Origin: a virus
Direction: 5' to 3' (one strand)
Virus record (IMG/VR): IMGVR_UViG_3300010371_000028
Coordinates: 1 to 64,000 of that record
DNA: 64,000 bases
The translations under genes were made by a program, and so were the position numbers. The notes below the pieces were generated by a model, which was not told the DNA's origin, made no database searches, and was given only the letters and a program-made list of their open reading frames with translations. This document shows, in pieces, positions 58,517 to 64,000 of this stretch (the stretch's first letter is position 1; every line of letters starts with the position of its first letter).

Positions 58517-58973
58517 CCCCGCGGATCTTGCCGCTCTTGATGAGTTCCCAGGTCTCCGGGGTCCACTGGATCCCCAGGAGCCAGTCCCCGGACTTGATCG
58601 TCTGCGTTGTGCCGTCGGCTGCGGTCAAGTGCCAGTCGGGGCCGCGATAGACATACGATTCCACAACGTTGCCGCTGCCATCCGTGCCCTGCTGATGCCA
58701 CAGCCCCACCGAGCGCGACTTCAGCATGTAGGACCACGCCGCATCCTCGACCGCCTGCGGGCCTGCGAAGTCGCGGAAGCCGTCCGCGGCCACGCCGGCA
58801 TCCGGCTTGTTCGCTGGATACGCGACGTGCAGGGTGAAGCGGCGATCAGGCTGCGACTTCACGACGCGGGCGGCGATGCCCATGCCGTCCCATACGTCAG
58901 GCTGCGCGTCCTTGACGACTTCGCCGCCGTCGATGACCACGCGCTCGGTGCCGTCTTCGATAGTGACGCGCAG
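58449..58973 (-). CDS. XkdF-type prohead protease
   Basis: About 174 residues from CTG 58973 (163 from GTG 58940). The blocks FTLHVAYPANKPDAGVAADG, WSYMLKSRSVGLWHQQGTDG, SYVYRGPDWHL, and GDWLLGIQWTPETWELIKSG then GVSMQGSA match XkdF-type phage serine proteases. It matures the head scaffold. The CTG has AGGAG six bases upstream and gives a natural start (RVTIEDGTERVVIDGGEVVK); GTG 58940 has no ribosome site. The HAD gene before it ends with TAG in the same frame. Confidence 0.8.
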   Translation of the reverse strand: MRVTIEDGTERVVIDGGEVVKDAQPDVWDGMGIAARVVKSQPDRRFTLHVAYPANKPDAGVAADGFRDFAGPQAVEDAAWSYMLKSRSVGLWHQQGTDGSGNVVESYVYRGPDWHLTAADGTTQTIKSGDWLLGIQWTPETWELIKSGKIRGVSMQGSAVRREPSQDALASLRD

Positions 58974-58982
58974 ATGCAGCTC

Positions 58983-59603
58983 CTACCTGGTTTCGAGCCG
59001 GGTCAGCAGTTCGGTCCAGTCCGCGAAGGCGCGGACGTTCGGGTACTGCCGCCAGGATTGAGGGGTCCACGGGCGTATCGGCGTCCACACGTCGACACCG
59101 GGCCGGGCGATGGTGAGCCACTTCGCGGGGTCATCGTCGATCAGGACGGCCGGATTCATGGGCCCTCGGGCGGCGAGCGCCATCGTTTTCGATGTGGGAC
59201 CGTCGAGGATCTGCCCGTCGCGCGGCACCGCGCTGGCGTCGAGCCACTTTTCAGTGGCGGGCGCGGTGGACGCCGGGCGGTCCGAGGCGATGAGGACCCG
59301 ATGTCCGGAAGCGCGCACGGTTCGCAGCGCCGCGATGGCTTCGCGGTCCGGGGCGAGGTTGAGGATCCACGGGTCGCGTGCGGATTGGGCGAGCAGCCAT
59401 CTCTTCTGGTCTGGCTCGAACAGGTTCACGTACGGGTAGGCGCGCATGTCCGAGACAAGATGCGAGGAGCCGAAGCGCGCGTTGACTGCGGTGCAGCCGG
59501 CTTCGACCTCCTGCGCGAGTACGTTGTCGATGTCGCACACCACGAGCGGTCGTGTCGCCTCGGCCGCGAAAACGGCACCGAGATCCACGCGGCCTCCCGT
59601 CAA
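58983..59603 (-). CDS. HAD-family phosphatase (5'-nucleotidase-like)
   Basis: A 206-residue protein. VVCDIDNVLA at about 21-30 is the HAD motif I (DxD), a cap region follows, then VLIASDRPAS (motif II), and NPAVLIDDDPAKW (motif IV Asp pair). This resembles NT5C-type nucleotidases or polynucleotide phosphatases. Inside a head-gene operon this is unusual. Its TAG stop is in frame with the protease ORF that follows. Confidence 0.75.
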   Translation of the reverse strand: MTGGRVDLGAVFAAEATRPLVVCDIDNVLAQEVEAGCTAVNARFGSSHLVSDMRAYPYVNLFEPDQKRWLLAQSARDPWILNLAPDREAIAALRTVRASGHRVLIASDRPASTAPATEKWLDASAVPRDGQILDGPTSKTMALAARGPMNPAVLIDDDPAKWLTIARPGVDVWTPIRPWTPQSWRQYPNVRAFADWTELLTRLETR

Positions 59604-60076
59604 CGGCGGTCGTAGTCGTGCAGGTGCAGCGAGCGCTTGTGCACGTGCGGCCGATAGCCCAGGGTCCGCAGTAGCTGGGACAGGCGGGTATCGAGCCGGT
59701 GCCAGTCCTTGGCCGGGGACCCGTCGCCATCTACATCACCGAGCCGGCCCATGAGACCGGGATGGCGAGTTTTGAGCCTGCCCGCCAGTTTCACGCAGCC
59801 GAGCCCGTCCTGGAGCCACGTGTGCTCGATCCGGTACGGGCTTGTACACCACGGCCGGGCGCAGGCCCCCATGGCGGCGGTAACACCGTCGGCCGGAAGC
59901 ATGTCGTGCTCGATGAGGATCAGGTCACCTGGGCGGTCCCATTCGGCGGCGAGGAGGCGCCAGTAGGCTTCGACGTCTGCGTCGAGTTGGCAGATTCTCG
60001 CACCCTCGGCCTGCGCCCACCTGCGGGTCGCTTCGTGCAGCATGCCGGGTGCTGCCGCAACGATGGCCACCGTCAC
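59600..60076 (-). CDS. Glycosyltransferase-like protein
   Basis: A 158-residue protein. The start TVAIVAAAPGMLHEATRRWA, DLILIEHDMLPADGVTAAMG (an acidic 'EHD' like a GT-A DxD), and LGCVKLAGRLKTRHP and DWHRLDTRLSQLLRTLGYRP match small phage glycosyltransferase-like proteins. It may modify capsid or DNA. GTG 60076 overlaps the portal stop (GTGA). Confidence 0.6.
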   Translation of the reverse strand: MTVAIVAAAPGMLHEATRRWAQAEGARICQLDADVEAYWRLLAAEWDRPGDLILIEHDMLPADGVTAAMGACARPWCTSPYRIEHTWLQDGLGCVKLAGRLKTRHPGLMGRLGDVDGDGSPAKDWHRLDTRLSQLLRTLGYRPHVHKRSLHLHDYDRR

Positions 60077-63000
60077 ACCATGTCCGATGCGCCGAGCCGG
60101 TACCTGACCACCTCGCTGTCGCCGCGATGGACGGACAGGTGCGTGAAGGTCACGGGCAGCGCCGGCAGCGGATCCGGCAGGCTATCACCAGCATCGACGT
60201 AGGCCCTGGTGACGTGCGGATGCCAATCCGCGTGCTCGCTGGCCGAGAGGTCCGCTAGGTTCGCTCGTAGTTGCTCGGCGCCGGGGAGAGTGACTCCGGC
60301 CCATACGACGGTCTTGCCGTCGCTGGAGTCGGACGGTTCGAAGGTGCCGAGTCCCGAGACGATTCCCGTCAGCGGTCCCGGCGCGGACGCGGCGGCTCGT
60401 GCGGCGCGTGCGCACGCGAGCGCGAACGCGTCGTCGTCGACGTCAGGCCCGAGATATGCGACGGTCACATGGAAGTCGGCGACTCCGCCGGGGACCGGCT
60501 CGATCAGCGCTTCAGGCAGATCCAGCGAGATCATTCCCGATTGCGCGTTAAGACTGTATCCGCGCGCTGCTTTCACCGTGTCCGAGGAGTCCTCGGCGGG
60601 GACGAAACGGCAGGAGCAGCGGCAGTTCGGGCCGCCGAGGCACACGTTTCCTCCGAACCCGCCGTCCCCGGGCCAGCCGGGCAGCGTCTTGAGTGTGAAC
60701 GTCTTGCCCGCCCGGTCGACGCAGGGCCCGCAGTGGTCCTTCGCGTCCCCGAGTTCCCACACGATCGTGTAGGTGGGGTGCGCGTCCATCACGGTTCGGC
60801 CGTAAGCCTGGTTGTACGCCTTGTACAGGGACGCGGCGTACTGGGCGAGACGCGCCCCGATCGCGGCGAGCGACAGTCCCGCGACGACGTCCTGGATCAG
60901 CCCCATGAGGTAGCCGCGCTGCCGTTCGGCTTGCTCGCCGGCATCGTCGTCGAGGTCGTCCTCGTCGATGGGCGGAGTGTCCTCGTAGTCTCCGGACGCG
61001 TCCGTCGTGCCGGCTGCCATCGCCTTCCGGTACCCGGCGGCCATCGCCCGCACTCCGCCGTCGACGGCGTGCGGAAGGGACAGGCCCGCGTTCTTGTGGT
61101 CGCGCACCAGTTGTCCGAGGTGCGCCGCCACGGCTGCGGCAGCCGCTTCCAGGTGTCGTTCGCGCCGTTCCTGCCGCTGCTTGGCGTCGGTGGCGTCCTT
61201 CGCGGCCTTCACTGCGGCGGGCACGCCCTGCGGGAGCATCCGAGCGGCAGCTTCCACGGCTTCGACGGGAAGCGCTTCGGGTCGGAACCGGGCAAGGTCG
61301 CGGCCCTTGCGCAGGTAGCGGCCGAGGATCTCAAGCTCCGCCTTCTGTGCGGCTTGTTCGGCGGCCTGCGCCTCCGCGTCTGCTGCGCCTGCGCTGCCGG
61401 GGGTGTCCGGCAGTCTTTGCGCCGCCTCGTGCGCCGGTGTCGTCAGCGAGTCGTCCGAGACCTGCGCCGACGCGTCCGGTACGGCGCCGGGCACGCCCGG
61501 GGCCTGGGGCTGTTCGCTGGCGATCGCCGAGAGCGGTACCGGGCCGGTGGCGGTGAACACGAGCGGCACCGAGGTCTCGGGCAGCCCGAACGGCGTCCAC
61601 CCGAGTTCGCCGCGGAACTCGTCGATCGTCTGCACGCCGCCCTGGGTCAACTGCACGCCCTGGTCGATCAGCGACTGCCGGTTCTTGCCGCGGTCCGTCA
61701 GGCCCCAGGACCATTCCATGTCCTTCTGCCCGAAGACTTCCCGGATCACGAAGTCGAAGATGACGGTCTTGAGTGCCGCGCACACCGGTTCAACGCGGGT
61801 CTGCGACCCCTTGTCCGAGTTGATCTGGGAGAGTTCCTTGGATTCGGACGGCGACTGCACTGCGGAGACCCGCGGGGTGACGCCGAGGTCCATCGGCGTC
61901 AGGCCGAACGGCATCGCCACCTGGGAGATGATCCACTCATCGAACTGGTCGGCGAGCGCGACCGGCTTCTGCGCCTCGGCTTTCGACCCGGGCGGCAGCA
62001 CCACGATCCGGTGCTTCGCCCCGATGTCCCCGGCCATCGCGTTCAGCGCATCCTGCAACTGCCGGATCTGCTGCGGGGTGGAGATGTCCGGGCCCGGCGT
62101 AATGAACTGCCCGGGAATGGAGCCGTCGGTGAAGTAGTCGTTCTGGAACTGCTGACGCGCCAGACCGATCGAGATCGGGAGGAGCGCCTTCTCCACGAGC
62201 GACTGCCCGTACGGGGTGAACGCGCGCGGCGTCTCCCTCATGTAGATCAGCTGGTCGGCGCGGAAGTCCGCGACGGGCTCGCTGAGTTCTTCGAGGTCGT
62301 CCCCGTTGATGACCGACAGGAGGTCGACGCGGGGTACGCCCCACACGAACTGCTGGTAGCCCACGGCGGACGGCCTCGGCGTCTCGCCGAGCGTCGAGAT
62401 CAGCGGCCTGACGGTGGACCCGTCGATGAGGTTGAGCGCGGCGAGGTCGGAGCCGAACGGGCCGGCGCCCTTCTTGCGCGGCGGCACCAGGTGGATCGCG
62501 ACGGCGTCGAGGACGAACCGGTCTTCGAGCAGCGCGCTCAGCCACGCCCCGAGGGTCGGATACTTGGCGCGGTCGGAGTCGGGGTGGCTGAAGAAGTCGA
62601 GGACGATCGCGCGCCGCTTCTCCCAGTCGGCCCGCAGACTCTCGTCCCCGGCCATGGCGTGCTCGGCCTCAGGCGTGGGAATCACGTCGGGTTCGAGACC
62701 GATGATCTCCGCCTTGCGCTTGTCGACGCAGGAGCGGGCAACCGAGTACATGTCGGCGACGGCGCGCAGCGTCGCGAACGGCGCGAGCTTGAGTCCTTCG
62801 CTGCCCGGCTGCCCGACGGGGAGGTTGTAGCCGGGCTCGTACTGGTATCGGCGGACGTCGGGCCGGTGGGTGTCCTCGCGCGGCGGGTCGATCGGCATGG
62901 CCGTGACTGGCGCCATGGGGCCGAACGCGCCGTTGAGGAACACGGGGGCGGGCCGGGGCAGCGGCGAATACGGCACGGAGGCGCTGTAGCCCTGCCCGTA

Positions 63001-63111
63001 TGACGCGACCAGCGGCGAGAGTCCGCCCTGGCCGGTGCTGCCGCTACTGCCGGCGTTGTTCGCTGCGGCGAGTACGGCTGCCGCGATCGCGTTCCCTTTC
63101 GGCACGGCCAC
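60073..63111 (-). CDS. Portal-MuF-2H phosphoesterase fusion
   Basis: A 1012-residue protein. (a) Portal, about 60-520: 'RVADMYSVARSCVDKRKAEI', 'LLSVINGDDLEELSEPVADF', 'SIGLARQQFQNDYFTDGSIP', 'FDEWIISQVAMPFGLTPMDL'. (b) Linker rich in Ala, Pro, Gln. (c) MuF-type domain about 690-860, with Cys residues in DHCGPCVDRAGKTF and CLGGPNCRCSCRF. (d) 2H phosphoesterase about 865-1012, with HVT at 881-883 (FHVTVAYLG) and HVT at 966-968 (WHPHVTRAYV), 85 apart, as for LigT/2'-5' ligase-type enzymes. ATG 63111 is chosen. Confidence 0.88.
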   Translation of the reverse strand: MAVPKGNAIAAAVLAAANNAGSSGSTGQGGLSPLVASYGQGYSASVPYSPLPRPAPVFLNGAFGPMAPVTAMPIDPPREDTHRPDVRRYQYEPGYNLPVGQPGSEGLKLAPFATLRAVADMYSVARSCVDKRKAEIIGLEPDVIPTPEAEHAMAGDESLRADWEKRRAIVLDFFSHPDSDRAKYPTLGAWLSALLEDRFVLDAVAIHLVPPRKKGAGPFGSDLAALNLIDGSTVRPLISTLGETPRPSAVGYQQFVWGVPRVDLLSVINGDDLEELSEPVADFRADQLIYMRETPRAFTPYGQSLVEKALLPISIGLARQQFQNDYFTDGSIPGQFITPGPDISTPQQIRQLQDALNAMAGDIGAKHRIVVLPPGSKAEAQKPVALADQFDEWIISQVAMPFGLTPMDLGVTPRVSAVQSPSESKELSQINSDKGSQTRVEPVCAALKTVIFDFVIREVFGQKDMEWSWGLTDRGKNRQSLIDQGVQLTQGGVQTIDEFRGELGWTPFGLPETSVPLVFTATGPVPLSAIASEQPQAPGVPGAVPDASAQVSDDSLTTPAHEAAQRLPDTPGSAGAADAEAQAAEQAAQKAELEILGRYLRKGRDLARFRPEALPVEAVEAAARMLPQGVPAAVKAAKDATDAKQRQERRERHLEAAAAAVAAHLGQLVRDHKNAGLSLPHAVDGGVRAMAAGYRKAMAAGTTDASGDYEDTPPIDEDDLDDDAGEQAERQRGYLMGLIQDVVAGLSLAAIGARLAQYAASLYKAYNQAYGRTVMDAHPTYTIVWELGDAKDHCGPCVDRAGKTFTLKTLPGWPGDGGFGGNVCLGGPNCRCSCRFVPAEDSSDTVKAARGYSLNAQSGMISLDLPEALIEPVPGGVADFHVTVAYLGPDVDDDAFALACARAARAAASAPGPLTGIVSGLGTFEPSDSSDGKTVVWAGVTLPGAEQLRANLADLSASEHADWHPHVTRAYVDAGDSLPDPLPALPVTFTHLSVHRGDSEVVRYRLGASDMV

Positions 63112-63168
63112 CCCCGCCTGTGTGACGTGAACGGCACAAGGATCTGGCGATCGTCGGCTTGCTGCCGG

Positions 63169-63609
63169 TTACGCGGCGGCCGGTTCGTCCTGCCATGCCG
63201 CGGCTTCTTCGAGGTCTTCACGCCAGAGCACCTGGTCTTCGGGCCACTCGCCGTGCCGGAAGTAGGTGACCCGCTGCACTCGCCCGTCAGGGTGGTATTC
63301 GAGTTCGGAGACCGCCGGGCATTTGCGCGAATGAAGGCCGAGGCAGTGCGGGCAGCGCTGCTTGTCGAACACGGTGGTCTTCAACCCGGCGACGCCTGGG
63401 AAGGGCGGGGGCTCGTCGACCACCTGCAGGAGTTGGCGGGCAAGAGCAGGGTCGAGGCGCAGCGCGGCCCGGGCCGAGCCTCGCCGCCGTTCGTCGCGGC
63501 GCGCTATGTAGGCGTTCTTGGCGCGCCTGGCGTGGTGGCGGAGCCGGTGGCCGTGGCGGCCCAGCTTGTCGTAGAGGCTGCCCGGCCAGCCGAGCGGGGC
63601 GCGGATCAC
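63169..63609 (-). CDS. Small zinc-like protein upstream of portal
   Basis: A 146-residue basic protein. The N-terminal half is Arg/His-rich; CPHCLGLHSRKC is a CxxC-x3-H-x3-C motif, then beta strands. It precedes the portal gene and may be a terminase accessory or head protein. ATG or GTG at 63609. Confidence 0.5.
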   Translation of the reverse strand: MIRAPLGWPGSLYDKLGRHGHRLRHHARRAKNAYIARRDERRRGSARAALRLDPALARQLLQVVDEPPPFPGVAGLKTTVFDKQRCPHCLGLHSRKCPAVSELEYHPDGRVQRVTYFRHGEWPEDQVLWREDLEEAAAWQDEPAAA

Positions 63610-63652
63610 GTCGGTGAACGTCTCGGCCTCCTCGCGCTGTCATGATGGGCGG

Positions 63653-63877
63653 GTGAGTAGAACTTCGGCCCGCGGCGGCGAACCGGTGCCTGAAGAGTTC
63701 GGCGAACTCGCTACGTTCAACGGGCGCATTGCCGACGATTCCGCGGTTGCGCCGGAGTGCGCGGCGCGGATGGCCCTGGTGCAGGGGCGGTTCGACGTGT
63801 GGCTCGCCTCGAAGCTCGAGGGTATGGGCTTCCGGCCCGTGGAGGGCTCCGATGACGTGTGGGTGTTGGAAGCGTGA
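63653..63877 (+). CDS. Small rightward protein
   Basis: A 74-residue protein from GTG 63653, reading SRTSARGGEPVPEEFGELAT then FDVWLASKLEGMGFRPVEGS. CATGAT lies six bases upstream, a weak -10 for a leaderless mRNA. It abuts the stop of the leftward gene at 63878 with no gap. Function unknown. Confidence 0.5.
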   Translation: MSRTSARGGEPVPEEFGELATFNGRIADDSAVAPECAARMALVQGRFDVWLASKLEGMGFRPVEGSDDVWVLEA

Positions 63878-64000
63878 CTACGGTTGTTGGCCGACGTTTG
63901 TCTGCTGCTTGAGCCTGATGCGCTTGTCCAGATCGTTGCGCATCCGCTTGGCGGCCCGCTTGTCCCGTAGGCCGAGGGTGGCCGCGATCGCGCTCCACGG
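63878..64000 (-). CDS. Partial HTH-like protein (C-terminus only)
   Basis: The last 40 residues of a protein that enters from the right edge: PWSAIAATLGLRDKRAAKRM then a basic helix. The 'W..IA..LGL.....A' pattern is like a helix-turn-helix found near phage terminases. It may be a small-terminase or a regulator; the rest is outside. Confidence 0.5.
   Translation of the reverse strand, partial: PWSAIAATLGLRDKRAAKRMRNDLDKRIRLKQQTNVGQQP

Noticed and set aside
1-64000. Host-prophage junction within the window
   Set aside because: Phage-type genes continue on both sides of the attachment core and to both edges; no chromosomal genes seen.

Overview
The window is about 64 kb of very GC-rich DNA that reads as one temperate, long-tailed (siphovirus-type) actinobacteriophage genome. 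Evidence for an actinomycete host, most likely Streptomyces or a relative: strong G/C bias at third codon positions, a WhiB-family regulator, very rare TTA codons, leaderless mRNAs with TAnnnT -10 boxes, and zinc-finger and small-membrane families typical of actinophages. No complete tRNA or rRNA gene and no chromosomal housekeeping gene is visible. A tRNA 3'-end fragment (probable attP core, 28162-28185) lies between the integrase and the lysis side, with phage genes on both sides. This suggests a free, circular or permuted phage genome rather than a prophage cut at its attachment site. The terminase genes are not in the window and probably lie beyond position 64000.

Layout. (1) 1-25.8 kb: a leftward (minus-strand) early region of about 50 mostly short genes, many joined by 1-4 bp stop/start overlaps (ATGA, GTGA, TGATG). 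It starts at a strong leaderless promoter at 25843-25872. In transcription order it encodes two small DNA-binding-type proteins, an HNH-AP2 nuclease, an exonuclease (RecE type) and RecT with a zinc knuckle, accessory proteins, a Gp37/Gp68-type protein, an ASCH protein, RusA, a sigma-like HTH protein, endonuclease VII, a replication module (wHTH-HNH protein, initiator, helicase loader, DnaB-like helicase), a DNA methyltransferase, WhiB, a triple-LuxR HTH protein, two related Xre proteins and a SLOG protein. One rightward gene (11828-12067) sits alone inside it with its own promoter and terminator. (2) 25.8-30.5 kb: the lysogeny region, with a divergent repressor (26071-26616), operator-like repeats, a tyrosine integrase, the attP candidate, and membrane and HTH genes on both strands, closed by a bidirectional terminator at about 30.47-30.51 kb. 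(3) 30.5-64 kb: the late region, transcribed leftward. From right to left it holds the portal-MuF-2H phosphoesterase fusion, a glycosyltransferase-like protein, a HAD phosphatase, an XkdF-type protease, a scaffold-like protein, the major capsid protein, head-tail connectors, tail tube, tail chaperones, tape measure, tail tip, receptor-binding proteins, a collagen-like membrane protein and a GH25 endolysin.

Three rightward genes interrupt the late region: a zinc-finger-array GIY-YIG endonuclease at 57-58.5 kb, a PIG-V-like mannosyltransferase at 36.5-37.6 kb, and a small ORF at 63.65 kb.

Points most worth a second look: the portal protein carrying a C-terminal 2H phosphoesterase domain with two HxT motifs; the endonuclease with six 62-residue zinc repeats; three structural genes whose coding frames start without ATG, GTG or TTG (the capsid gene appears to start at ATA); the phage-borne mannosyltransferase next to the tail-spike genes; and a possible AcrVA2-like protein. 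All functional assignments come from reading motifs in the sequence; no database search was run.
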